Positions 7,054-14,953 of a DNA stretch of 64,000 nt are shown here, piece after piece. The notes under the pieces are model-generated. The model was not told the origin of the DNA. It ran no database searches and saw nothing but the letters and a program-made list of their open reading frames with translations. The stretch spans positions 1 through 64,000 of the forward strand of contig NZ_JACCFI010000001.1 in assembly GCF_013410355.1 (NCBI RefSeq). The letters are read 5' to 3'. Every line of letters starts with the position of its first letter. The stretch's first letter is position 1. The DNA is from Agromyces hippuratus. Lineage in GTDB: Bacteria > Actinomycetota > Actinomycetes > Actinomycetales > Microbacteriaceae. The translations under genes and the position numbers were made by a program.

Positions 7054-7938
7054 AGTGATGTTGCGGAGGCCGCGCGCGAGCTTCGGCTCATGTCCGACCC
7101 GACGCGTGCCCACATCCTCCGGAGCATCCTCGGCTCACCCGATGGACGTGTCCTCGTCGGGCGTCTCGCAGAAGACCTCGGCCTGCGACAGCCCACCGTG
7201 AGCCATCACGTGAAAGCGCTCCTCGACGAAGGCCTGCTGCAACGCGAGCCCGATGGGCGCCGGACCTGGTACTCGCTGGTGCCGGCCCACGCGGACCGCA
7301 TCGCCGAGACGCTCGGCTGGCCCGAAGGCGAGATCGAGGTCGATCCGATCCTCGACCGGGTCGTGCAAGATCTCAGCGAACGATTCCGAGGCGTCTTCAG
7401 CGCGGAAACGGTCGAGCGCTACGTCCGGGAGAGCTACGAGCTCCTTGCAGCCCGGCCGACCCCCGGTCAGCGCGTTCCCTCGCTCGCCGCGCAGTTCGCA
7501 GCTGATCGTCTCGACGCGCTCGCCCGCCATGAGGCCGCGCCGAGGGAGTCCGTGCCAGAGGTGCTGTTCGTCTGCGTGCAGAACGCCGGCCGGTCCCAGA
7601 TGGCCTCGGCGATCCTCCGGCACCTCGCCGGAGACCGGATCCATGTGCGGACCGCAGGCTCAGACCCGGTCGGCGAAGTGCGAACCTCCGTCCTCACCGC
7701 TCTCGACGAGATCGGCGTGCCGCTCGCCGGTGAATACCCCAAGCCGTTGACCGACGAAGTCGTCCGCGCGGCCGACGTTGTCATCACGATGGGTTGCGGC
7801 GACGCATGCCCGATCTACCCCGGTCGCCGATACCTCGACTGGGATCTGCCCGACCCGGTGGGCAAGCCGCTCGCCGAGGTGCGCGAGATCCGCGACGACA
7901 TCGAGCGCCGCATCCGCGAGCTGCTCACCACGCTCTGA
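7051..7938 (+). CDS. ArsR-ArsC fusion: HTH repressor domain plus arsenate reductase domain
   Basis: 295 residues in two domains. Residues 1-about 95 are an ArsR winged helix (ELRLMSDPTRAHILRSI; LRQPTVSHHVKALLDEG). A helical linker follows. Residues about 170-295 are an LMW-phosphatase-type arsenate reductase with P-loop CVQNAGRS (Cys175, Arg181), the distal CGDAC cysteines and a DLPDPVGK aspartate loop. The HTH half lacks the CVC arsenite site (VLVGRL in the equivalent position), so it may sense arsenic through the reductase half or through other thiols. There is no Shine-Dalgarno sequence; the start is set by the leaderless promoter over it. The gene precedes a stand-alone arsC. Confidence 0.88.
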   Translation: MSDVAEAARELRLMSDPTRAHILRSILGSPDGRVLVGRLAEDLGLRQPTVSHHVKALLDEGLLQREPDGRRTWYSLVPAHADRIAETLGWPEGEIEVDPILDRVVQDLSERFRGVFSAETVERYVRESYELLAARPTPGQRVPSLAAQFAADRLDALARHEAAPRESVPEVLFVCVQNAGRSQMASAILRHLAGDRIHVRTAGSDPVGEVRTSVLTALDEIGVPLAGEYPKPLTDEVVRAADVVITMGCGDACPIYPGRRYLDWDLPDPVGKPLAEVREIRDDIERRIRELLTTL

Positions 7939-7996
7939 CGAACGGACACGTCTCTGGCGTCGCAGCGAGCTTGTGACCCCGCAACCGAGGTGGCCA

Positions 7997-8020
7997 AATG
8001 ATAGATGTGCGTCTATCATT
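7997..8020. promoter_or_regulatory. Dyad operator and leaderless promoter of arsC
   Basis: AATGATAGA-N6-TCTATCATT is a perfect 9-bp inverted repeat. TATCAT (8014-8019), its right half, is a -10 hexamer six bases before the arsC ATG. The arrangement matches the site over the fusion gene, with a longer dyad. Both sites are likely bound by the same ArsR-type protein. Confidence 0.75.
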
Positions 8021-8025
8021 CAAGT

Positions 8026-8436
8026 ATGAGCACTGAGAAGCCCTCCGTCCTGTTCGTGTGCGTCCACAACGCCGGCCGTTCCCAGATGGCCGCGGGCTAC
8101 CTTCGCGCCCTCGGCGGCGCCGGCGTCGAGGTGCGTTCGGCAGGGTCGGAGCCGAAGGATCAGATCAACCCGGTCGCCATCGAGGCGATGGCTGAGGAGG
8201 GCATCGACATCACCGGCAACACGCCGAAGATCCTCACGGTCGACGCCGTCAAGGAGTCGGACGTCGTGATCACGATGGGGTGCGGCGATGCCTGCCCGAT
8301 CTTCCCCGGCAAGCGCTACGAGGACTGGGAGCTGGAGGACCCGGCAGGCAAGGACATCGAGACCGTACGCCGCGTCCGCGACGACATCCGAGGCCGTGTC
8401 GAAGCCCTCCTCGCCGAGATCGCTCCGGTCGCGTAG
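8026..8436 (+). CDS. arsC: Arsenate reductase, LMW-PTP/thioredoxin type
   Basis: 136 residues from an ATG six bases after a -10 hexamer. The P-loop CVHNAGRS (Cys12-Arg18) should attack arsenate. CGDAC near residue 90 provides further redox cysteines, and the WELEDPAGK loop supplies the general-acid aspartate. The enzyme reduces As(V) to As(III) in the cytosol. It closely resembles the C-terminal half of the preceding fusion protein, so one may derive from the other. The trxB gene 46 bases downstream would keep it reduced. Whether mycothiol also serves cannot be read here. Confidence 0.92.
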   Translation: MSTEKPSVLFVCVHNAGRSQMAAGYLRALGGAGVEVRSAGSEPKDQINPVAIEAMAEEGIDITGNTPKILTVDAVKESDVVITMGCGDACPIFPGKRYEDWELEDPAGKDIETVRRVRDDIRGRVEALLAEIAPVA

Positions 8437-8482
8437 TCCGAGCGCGCCACAGCCTGCTGCAGACACCGGAAAGGACCCTCCC

Positions 8483-9472
8483 GTGAGTGACCAGACCATC
8501 GAGAACGTCGTCGTCATCGGCTCCGGACCCTCGGGCTACACCGCCGCGGTCTACCTCGCCCGTGCCGGTCTCGCCCCCGTCGTGCTCGCAAGCTCGGTCG
8601 AGGCGGGCGGCGCCCTCGTCACGACGACCGAGGTCGAGAACTACCCCGGCTTCGCCGAGGGCATCATGGGGCCCGACCTGATGGAGCAGATGCGGCAGCA
8701 GGCCGAACGCTTCGGCGCCCGCATCGTCTACGACGACGCCACCGAGGTCGAACTCGCCGGCGACGTCAAGACGATCCGCACGATCAACGGCGTCGAGTAC
8801 CGGGCGCATGCCGTCGTGCTCGCGATGGGCTCGGCCTACCGCAAACTCGGCGTCGAAGGCGAAGAGCGGCTGACCGGCCGCGGCGTATCCTGGTGCGCCA
8901 CCTGCGACGGCTTCTTCTTCAGGGGCAAGGACATCGCCGTCGTCGGCGGCGGCGACTCGGCGCTCGAGGAGGCCATGTTCCTCGCCCGCTTCGCCGACTC
9001 CGTCACCCTCGTGCACCGCCGCGATTCGCTGCGTGCCTCGCGCATCATGCAGGAGCGCGCACTGGCGAACCCGAAGATCCGCCCGTACTGGAACGCCGAG
9101 GTCATCGCCGCCGAGGGCGACGACGGACTCGAACGCCTCCGGCTGCGAGATACCACGACCGGTGAGGATGCCGCGCTCGACGCGACCGGCTTGTTCATCG
9201 CGATCGGTCACGACCCGCGCAGTGCGCTCGTCGAGGGCCAGGTCGAGCTCGACGATGACGGCTACGTGAGGGTGCGGCATCCGTCGACCCACACGAACCT
9301 CGAAGGCGTCTTCGCCTGCGGCGACCTCGTCGACAAGCGCTATCGCCAGGCCATCACCGCCGCCGGCACCGGATGCGCGGCCGCACTCGACGCCGAGCAC
9401 TACCTGGCGGCCCGCGGCCTCGCCGACCCGGTTGAAGAGCAGGCGGCCATCATCTTGGAGACGCCGATGTAG
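8483..9472 (+). CDS. trxB: Thioredoxin reductase
   Basis: 329 residues from a GTG with GGAAAGGA just upstream; the longer open frame runs back into arsC and is rejected. GSGPSGYTAAVYLARAG near the N terminus is the FAD fold, CATC at residues 138-141 is the redox disulfide, and VVGGGDSALEEA is the NADPH fold. Length and order match the low-molecular-weight TrxB class. It passes NADPH electrons to thioredoxin. Its place behind arsC indicates a dedicated electron supply for arsenate reduction, although it could also be the only general TrxB. Confidence 0.92.
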   Translation: MSDQTIENVVVIGSGPSGYTAAVYLARAGLAPVVLASSVEAGGALVTTTEVENYPGFAEGIMGPDLMEQMRQQAERFGARIVYDDATEVELAGDVKTIRTINGVEYRAHAVVLAMGSAYRKLGVEGEERLTGRGVSWCATCDGFFFRGKDIAVVGGGDSALEEAMFLARFADSVTLVHRRDSLRASRIMQERALANPKIRPYWNAEVIAAEGDDGLERLRLRDTTTGEDAALDATGLFIAIGHDPRSALVEGQVELDDDGYVRVRHPSTHTNLEGVFACGDLVDKRYRQAITAAGTGCAAALDAEHYLAARGLADPVEEQAAIILETPM

Positions 9473-9476
9473 GGAT

Positions 9477-9518
9477 GCTGCCCGCTGCCCGCTGCCCGCT
9501 GCCCGCTGCCCGCTGCCC
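9477..9518 (+). repeat. Heptanucleotide tandem repeat (GCTGCCC)6
   Basis: Six exact tandem copies of GCTGCCC directly after the trxB stop. This low-complexity tract lies in the about 320-base non-coding stretch between trxB and the universal stress gene. Nothing else in that stretch (9473-9792) looks coding. Such arrays arise by slippage and vary in copy number. Confidence 0.9.
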
Positions 9519-9792
9519 GCCTCGGCGGATGACGAGCCCGATTCATCGTTGTCGGATGGCGCCCGGATCATCTCGACCTCGGAGACCTCGCTGAAGATGG
9601 CCGTGATCTCCGAGCTTGCGATCAGCACCCTGGGTGTCATCATGCAGGGTGCTGTGGCGACCGCCGGACGAACGTCCTGACCGACGCAGCGGCATCGGCC
9701 GGGTCGTTTGCCACTGTTGCAGGGGGTGCGAGTCGTGTTTGACTGACGCGAAGGCGTTCCAAGCGGCTCATCTGAGAACTGGCGGTGGCGAC

Positions 9793-10284
9793 ATGTCGGA
9801 ATCGGCGACCCATCTCGAAGACGGCCCGATCGTGGTGGGCATCAAGCCGGGCCTGCCGTCGCGGATCATCGAGACCGCCGAGCGCACGGCCGGCTCGATG
9901 GGCTGCGAGGTCATCTTCGCCTACGTCGAGCTCAACAGCGCCCTCGTCGAACTCGACCCCACGGAGCCGCGCCTGAACGAGTCGCTCGACCCCGAGATCG
10001 ACGACGAGATGGCAGGCGTCTCGGCGGCGCTCAGCGACATGCTGACCGCCGCGCTCGCCGGCACCCGCGTCCAGTGGTCCTTCCGAGTCCTCGCAGGGGA
10101 TCCGGCGAGCGCGTTGTCGCGACTGGCGGCGGATGTCGGGTCGCGAATGCTCGTCGTCGGCACCAGGCGGCACGGACCGATCCATCGCGTCGAGGCGTTC
10201 TTCGCCGGCTCGGTGGCGAAGTCGCTCGCGATGGGCCAGAGCCGCCCGGTGCTGCTCGTCCCGCTCAACCGAGACGCCGACTGA
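9793..10284 (+). CDS. Universal stress protein (UspA family)
   Basis: 163 residues. The ATG at 9793 follows GGCGGTGG and begins just before the conserved first strand (GPIVVGIKPG). The C-terminal ATP-binding signature is present in variant form (VVGTRRHGPIHRVEAFFAGSVAKSLAMGQ, about residues 119-147), with a final strand PVLLVPL. Proteins of this family bind ATP or other nucleotides and accumulate under stress; no specific client is visible. The N-terminal loop is Asp/Glu-rich. A strong hairpin 129 bases downstream ends the unit. Confidence 0.85.
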   Translation: MSESATHLEDGPIVVGIKPGLPSRIIETAERTAGSMGCEVIFAYVELNSALVELDPTEPRLNESLDPEIDDEMAGVSAALSDMLTAALAGTRVQWSFRVLAGDPASALSRLAADVGSRMLVVGTRRHGPIHRVEAFFAGSVAKSLAMGQSRPVLLVPLNRDAD

Positions 10285-10412
10285 GTCTTCGTACGCGGCC
10301 TACGTCTCGAAACCCAGCTCGAACGCGCTCATCGCCTCGAGCAGGAGGTTGCGGCGTCCATGATGATGGTCGGCGCGGTTCAGCGACGGATGGGCTGCAT
10401 TGACGCCGATGC

Positions 10413-10454
10413 GCAGCGAGATCCCGGCCTCGAAGGAGGCCGGGATCTCGCTGC
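10413..10454. terminator. Bidirectional terminator, 18-bp perfect stem
   Basis: The arms GCAGCGAGATCCCGGCCT and its exact complement enclose loop CGAAGG, between the convergent usp and SHOCT genes. The core ATCCCGGCCTCGAA..GAGGCCGGGAT and the trailing CTGCGTTG match the hairpins behind both tRNA-fMet genes. Confidence 0.85.
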
Positions 10455-10484
10455 GTTGAGGAAGTCCTCTGGACTCGGCGCGGT

Positions 10485-10877
10485 CTATGCGGACTGCAGC
10501 GCCTTCGACTTCAGTGCGTCGAACTCGGCCTGCGTGATCGCACCGCTGTCGAGGAGCTGCTTGCCCTTCTCGATCTCCGCCGCCGCTGACGACGACGAGG
10601 AGCCCGCGACGCTCCGGATGTAGTCGGCGCTCGCCGCCTGCGACTGCGCCACCCTGGCCGCGTTCCGCTCGGCCATGCCCTGGCCGCGCGCGATCAGATA
10701 GATGAACGCAGCGAGGAACGGCACGAACACCAGGAACAGCACCCAGAGCGCCTTCGCCCACCCGTTCAGCGAATGGTCCCTGAAGATGTCGACGATCACG
10801 GTGATGAAGACCCAGATGCACGCGATGACCACGTAGAACCAGAAGAGCCAGACGATGAAGTCCCAGAAGCTGTTCAT
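10485..10877 (-). CDS. PLDc_N/SHOCT membrane protein
   Basis: 130 residues from an ATG with AAAGG upstream; the longer open frame has no support. Two membrane helices lie at about residues 4-30 (FWDFIVWLFWFYVVIACIWVF) and 42-63. A Gln/Ala/Ser-rich cytoplasmic linker leads to a C-terminal SHOCT module at about 99-128 (EIEKGKQLLDSGAITQAEF). SHOCT modules are short oligomerisation motifs at protein C termini. The hydrophobic pair resembles the PLDc_N anchor domain. The function is unknown. It is transcribed away from the AI-2E-type gene. Confidence 0.8.
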   Translation of the reverse strand: MNSFWDFIVWLFWFYVVIACIWVFITVIVDIFRDHSLNGWAKALWVLFLVFVPFLAAFIYLIARGQGMAERNAARVAQSQAASADYIRSVAGSSSSSAAAEIEKGKQLLDSGAITQAEFDALKSKALQSA

Positions 10878-11136
10878 ATCGACGCCTTTCGTATCGTTGC
10901 GGGGTTCACCGCACCTGCCGCGAGAATATGTCCCGGTGGTTCCACGCGCATCATGCGATTCGGATGAAGACCGGCCCGCGGCATCCGTCGTCGGCCGCAC
11001 CGCGATCGCGAGACTTCTTCGGCGGGGCTCTGCCGGCACGGGGGAGGCGCAACTGCGCTGCATCACGCAGATCGAATGATTCGGACCGCTGCTGCGCTCG
11101 GTAGCGTCGTCGCGCACCCGGAGATCGGAGAGCACC

Positions 11137-12348
11137 ATGCGGTGGAACAGGAAACGACCCGTGGAGAGCCCGCCCGACGAGACCGAGGGCTCGACCGCAC
11201 TGGCCGAGCCCGCGAACCCCCACCGCAACGCGTTCATCATGATGGGCATCGGCGGGGCGACCATCGCGGCGTTCGGCCTCGCGGCGATCGCGGGCATCTT
11301 CGCCCCGTTCTTCCTCGGCGTCGTGCTGACGATCTGCGTGCACCCGCTCCGCGTGTGGCTCGAGCGGCACGGGGTGCCCCGGGGCATCGCGACCGGCGCC
11401 GTGATCGTCACGGTCATCGGCCTGCTGCTCGCTCTGGGCTACGCCATGGTGGTGGCGTTCGGGCAGTTCGGCGCCCTGCTGGCGGAGTTCAGCGACCAGA
11501 TCGCCGCGTTCGGGCAGGATGTCGCGGCCTGGCTGTCATCGATCGGCGTCGCCTCGGGCGAGGTCGACACGATCTTCGCGAGCTTCGACCCAGCCTCACT
11601 GCTCAGCTTCCTCGGCGGCCTGATCGGCGGTCTCACGGGGTGGCTCTCGCTGCTCGTCATCATCTTCACCATGCTGCTGCTGATGGGCATGGACGCCGGG
11701 TTCGTGCCGACCCTGCTGAAGCAGCTGTACCCGGCGCGACCGCTCATCGTCGCCTCGCTCGTGACCTACGGGGCGAACGTGCGCCGCTACATGGTCGCGA
11801 CCACGGTGCTCGGGCTCGCGCAGGGCATCGTCGACTGGATCGCGTTGCTCATCATCGGGGTGCCGGGCGCGTTCATCTGGGGTCTGCTCGCGTTCGTCTG
11901 CTCGTTCATCCCGAACATCGGCTACTTCATCGCCCTCGTCCCGCCGATCATCTTCGCGGCGCTGGTCGGCGGGTGGCCGATGGTCATCGTGGTCATCGTG
12001 GTGTACGCCATCATCAACGGCGTCATCCAGTCGGTGATCCAGCCGCGGGTCATCGGCAAGGCCGTGAACCTGAGCCAGACGATCACGTTCTTCTCGGTGC
12101 TCTTCTGGGCCGTCGTGATCGGCCCGATCGGGGCGATCCTCGCGATTCCGCTGACGCTGCTCGTGCGTCTCATCCTCGTCGACTCGAACCCGCAGATGAG
12201 CTGGATCCGGCCGCTGCTCGGCGAGCTCGACGAGACGAGAGCCGTCATGGCGCAGTTCGACGCCGAGGCCAAGGCCGAGCGCAAGGCACGCAAGGCGGCG
12301 AAGGCGGGCGGCGTGCCGAGTGGCAACCCGCCCGCTTCCGCCATGTGA
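11137..12348 (+). CDS. AI-2E/PerM-family membrane transporter
   Basis: 403 residues from an ATG preceded by GGAGA. After a 27-residue charged N terminus there are about eight hydrophobic segments, including the family's paired early helices (AFGLAAIAGIFAPFFLGVVLTI) and a long central soluble loop. The C-terminal segments contain the conserved-type stretch VIQSVIQPRVIGKAVNLSQTI. The basic tail KAERKARKAAKAGG is cytoplasmic. Family members export small molecules or act as ion antiporters; the name AI-2E reflects one E. coli member and does not fix the substrate here. It is convergent with a small CMD-like gene 16 bases away. Confidence 0.85.
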   Translation: MRWNRKRPVESPPDETEGSTALAEPANPHRNAFIMMGIGGATIAAFGLAAIAGIFAPFFLGVVLTICVHPLRVWLERHGVPRGIATGAVIVTVIGLLLALGYAMVVAFGQFGALLAEFSDQIAAFGQDVAAWLSSIGVASGEVDTIFASFDPASLLSFLGGLIGGLTGWLSLLVIIFTMLLLMGMDAGFVPTLLKQLYPARPLIVASLVTYGANVRRYMVATTVLGLAQGIVDWIALLIIGVPGAFIWGLLAFVCSFIPNIGYFIALVPPIIFAALVGGWPMVIVVIVVYAIINGVIQSVIQPRVIGKAVNLSQTITFFSVLFWAVVIGPIGAILAIPLTLLVRLILVDSNPQMSWIRPLLGELDETRAVMAQFDAEAKAERKARKAAKAGGVPSGNPPASAM

Positions 12349-12364
12349 TCACGTCGAGTCGCGG

Positions 12365-12721
12365 TCAGGCCTCGTCGTCGTCGTCCTCTTCGAGGAGTGC
12401 GATCTCGAGGTCGTCGAGCGCGATCTCGGCAGCCAGCGCCTTGACGATGTTGGCGGTGGCCGAAGCCACCTTCGCCGTGCCCACGATCGGCGCGATCGCG
12501 GTGAGCACGCCGCGAAGCTTCTCGGCATCGATTCCGACATCGCCGCCCACATCGAGGTTGAGCGCGTAGGAGACCGGTGCGGCGTCGACGGCGACGAGTG
12601 CGGCGATGCGCACGAGCATCAGCGTCTGGAGGTCGAGGGTCGAAGCCTCGAACGAGTCCGCGGTCATCCGCGTGAGCAGGTCGAGCACTGGGGCGTCGTC
12701 GTCGTTCATCTCATCGGACAT
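12365..12721 (-). CDS. Small carboxymuconolactone-decarboxylase-like protein (paralogue A)
   Basis: 118 residues; the ATG at 12721 has GGGAGG nine bases upstream. The helical core (LQTLMLVRIAALVAVDAAPVSY...GVLTAIAPIVGTAKVASA) resembles the AhpD/CMD fold. It lacks the CxxC of peroxidase members and the catalytic residues of true decarboxylases. Acidic ends (MNDDDAPV; EEDDDDEA) suggest a soluble protein. A paralogue lies at 23890-24231 with the same RIAALV...IAPIVG / IPVVG pattern. It is close to the pca cluster but reads the other way, so a pathway role is not implied. Confidence 0.6.
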   Translation of the reverse strand: MSDEMNDDDAPVLDLLTRMTADSFEASTLDLQTLMLVRIAALVAVDAAPVSYALNLDVGGDVGIDAEKLRGVLTAIAPIVGTAKVASATANIVKALAAEIALDDLEIALLEEDDDDEA

Positions 12722-12895
12722 GGTGTGTCCCTCCCAAGGGTTCATGGCGGAGCGCAGCGGCGCCCCAAGCGCCATTGGAGTCGCCGAGGTCACGAGTCGC
12801 ATCATCGAGATCGAACGAAACCCCGGGAGCATGTGCTCCCGCTCGGCTTCGCCGAACGACGCGGCTGTCGGGGAGAACCTCGTCCGCCCGCGTCG

Positions 12896-12901
12896 TAAGG
12901 T
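12896..12901 (+). promoter_or_regulatory. Leaderless -10 element of the IclR regulator gene
   Basis: TAAGGT followed by six bases and the ATG at 12908. The spacing places the transcription start at or one base before the start codon, and no Shine-Dalgarno sequence is present. Confidence 0.6.
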
Positions 12902-12907
12902 GAACGC

Positions 12908-13672
12908 ATGGCTGGTGGAGGCGGTGATCAGCGGTCGGTCGCCCGCAAGGTCTTCGCGATCGCCGACGCCTTCAACGGCCGCGAGGAGCTGTCGCTGAGC
13001 GAGATCGCCGGCCGAGCGAACCTGCCGCTGTCGACCGCGCACCGGCTCGTGGCCGAATGGGTCGAGTGGGGCGGCCTCGAGCGCGGCGACGACGGAACCT
13101 ATCGGGTCGGCGTGCGGGTCTGGCGGCTCGGTGTCCGGCAGCCGACCGCCCTGCGACTGCGGCGGGTGGCGATGCCGTATCTCGAGGACCTGCTCGAGTC
13201 GACGCACGAGCACGTGCACCTGGCGATCCGCGACGGGCTCGGCGCCACGTACCTGGAGCGGCTCTCGGGTCCGGCGGCCGTGCCCGCCATCTCCGACGTC
13301 GGCTCGCGGCTGCCGCTGCACGCCACGGGTGTCGGCCTCGTGCTGCTGTCGCATGCGCCGCCCGAGGTGTTCGACGAACTGCTCGGTTCGGAGCTGCGCG
13401 CCTACCAGCCCGGCACGATCACCGACGAGCAGGGCCTTCGCCGCCGCATGGCCGAGATCCGCTCGACCGGCATCGTGACGACCGTCGAGGAGCTCACGCC
13501 CGGTGCGTTCTCGATCGCCGCCCCGGTGCGCGACGCCACGGGCGAGGTGCTCGCCGCCGTCTCGATCGTCGCGCATGTCGAGCGACTGGCGGAGCCGCAG
13601 ATCTCGCTCGGTGTGCGGATGGCCGCGCGGGGCATCTCGTCGGCGCTCGGGTATCGCGCACACCCCGAGTGA
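12908..13672 (+). CDS. IclR-family regulator of the pob/pca cluster
   Basis: 254 residues. An N-terminal winged helix (SLSEIAGRANLPLSTAHRLVAEWVEWGG) at about residues 25-55 is followed by the IclR effector-binding domain (YLERLSGPAAVPAISDVGSRLPLHATGVG ... TVEELTPGAFSIAAPVRD). IclR proteins PobR and PcaR control 4-hydroxybenzoate and protocatechuate genes and bind pathway aromatics or beta-ketoadipate. The gene lies 88 bases before pobA in the same direction, so it probably controls the operon. It appears to be read as a leaderless message. Whether it activates or represses cannot be told. Confidence 0.88.
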   Translation: MAGGGGDQRSVARKVFAIADAFNGREELSLSEIAGRANLPLSTAHRLVAEWVEWGGLERGDDGTYRVGVRVWRLGVRQPTALRLRRVAMPYLEDLLESTHEHVHLAIRDGLGATYLERLSGPAAVPAISDVGSRLPLHATGVGLVLLSHAPPEVFDELLGSELRAYQPGTITDEQGLRRRMAEIRSTGIVTTVEELTPGAFSIAAPVRDATGEVLAAVSIVAHVERLAEPQISLGVRMAARGISSALGYRAHPE

Positions 13673-13760
13673 GTCCTTCCGCTCAGTGGAAGTCGTGGCC
13701 GCGGGAGAGGTCGTACGCGCCAAGCTCGTCACGACCATCCCGACGACGCGAGAGGCGCAC

Positions 13761-14951
13761 GTGCCGGCATCAACTTCAGTGGCCATCATCGGCGCGGGCC
13801 CCGCGGGCCTCATGCTCGGCCACCTCCTCGCCCAGGCGGGCGTGCCCTTCGTGATCCTCGAGGCGCAGCCGCGCGAGCACGTGCTCGGACGCATCCGCGC
13901 CGGCGTGCTCGAACAGGGCTCGGTCGACCTGCTCGCCCGGCACGGCCTCGACGCCGACCTCCGCGAGCGCGGCCTCACCCACCACGGCATCTACCTGCAG
14001 TACGAGGGCGAGCGCCACCACATCGACTTCCTCGACCTCGTCGGTCGCACCGTCACCGTCTACGGACAGCAGGCCCTCGTCGCCCACCTGCTCGCCGAGC
14101 ACGACCGCATCGGCTCGACGATCGTCTTCGAGGCGAAGGAGGTGCAGCCGACCGGCGTCACCGACCCGCGTCCTACGGTGACCTACACGCACGACGGCGT
14201 CGGGCACGAGATCGAGTGCGACCTCGTCGTCGGCGCCGACGGCTACCACGGCATCTGCCGTCGCAGCATTCCGTCCGGTGAGATCGAGGTCTTCGAACGC
14301 AGCTACCCGTTCGGCTGGCTCGGCATCCTCGCCGACGTGCCGCCGTCGACCGACGACCTGATCTACGCCCTGCACCCCGAAGGCTTCGGCATGCACTCGA
14401 TGCGCTCGCTCGAGGTCTCGCGGCTCTACGTGCAGGTCGCGCCCGACGAGTCGATCGACGACTGGAGCGACGCGCGCATCTGGGATGCGCTGCACGAGCG
14501 GCTCGGCCTCGAGGGCTGGCAGCTGCAGGAGGGCCCGATCACCGAGAAGTCGATCACGCCGATGCGCAGCTTCGTGACGTCGACCCTGCAGCACGGCCGC
14601 ATGTTCCTCGCGGGCGACGCCGGGCATATCGTGCCGCCGACCGGCGCGAAGGGGCTGAACTCCGCGCTCGCCGACGTGGCGATGCTCGGACAGGCGATCC
14701 TCGACCACCGCGCCGGCGACGACACCGGCCTCGCCCGGTACAGCGAGCGCGCCCTCGCCCGCCAGTGGAAGGTGCAGCACTTCTCGCAGTGGATGACCGA
14801 GATGCTGCACGTGCTCCACGAGGTTCCGGATGCCTCGGCGCGCGCCTTCCGCTATCGCAGCCAGGTGGGCCAGCTCGACCACCTCACCGGTTCCGTCGCC
14901 GCCCGACGCAGTCTCGCCGAGCAGTACACCGGCCTTCCCTTCACGGAGTGA
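13761..14951 (+). CDS. pobA: 4-hydroxybenzoate 3-monooxygenase
   Basis: 396 residues from a GTG with AGAGG upstream; the longer frame overlaps the regulator and is rejected. The GAGPAGLMLGHLL dinucleotide fold, the DG motif (VVGADGYHGICRR) and the GD motif (FLAGDAGHIVPPTGAKGLN) are the three FAD signatures of group A flavin hydroxylases. Length equals classical PobA (about 394). It hydroxylates 4-hydroxybenzoate to protocatechuate using NAD(P)H and O2. It is the entry step to the pca genes that follow two bases later, which supports the assignment over other phenolic hydroxylases. Confidence 0.93.
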   Translation: MPASTSVAIIGAGPAGLMLGHLLAQAGVPFVILEAQPREHVLGRIRAGVLEQGSVDLLARHGLDADLRERGLTHHGIYLQYEGERHHIDFLDLVGRTVTVYGQQALVAHLLAEHDRIGSTIVFEAKEVQPTGVTDPRPTVTYTHDGVGHEIECDLVVGADGYHGICRRSIPSGEIEVFERSYPFGWLGILADVPPSTDDLIYALHPEGFGMHSMRSLEVSRLYVQVAPDESIDDWSDARIWDALHERLGLEGWQLQEGPITEKSITPMRSFVTSTLQHGRMFLAGDAGHIVPPTGAKGLNSALADVAMLGQAILDHRAGDDTGLARYSERALARQWKVQHFSQWMTEMLHVLHEVPDASARAFRYRSQVGQLDHLTGSVAARRSLAEQYTGLPFTE

Positions 14952-14953
14952 CC

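Noticed and set aside
9477..9518. A CRISPR-like array
   Set aside because: Units are 7 bases with no spacers, and no cas gene is present in the window.
9432..9680. A short rightward frame across the heptamer array
   Set aside because: It translates the simple repeat, has no ribosome-binding site, and starts inside trxB.
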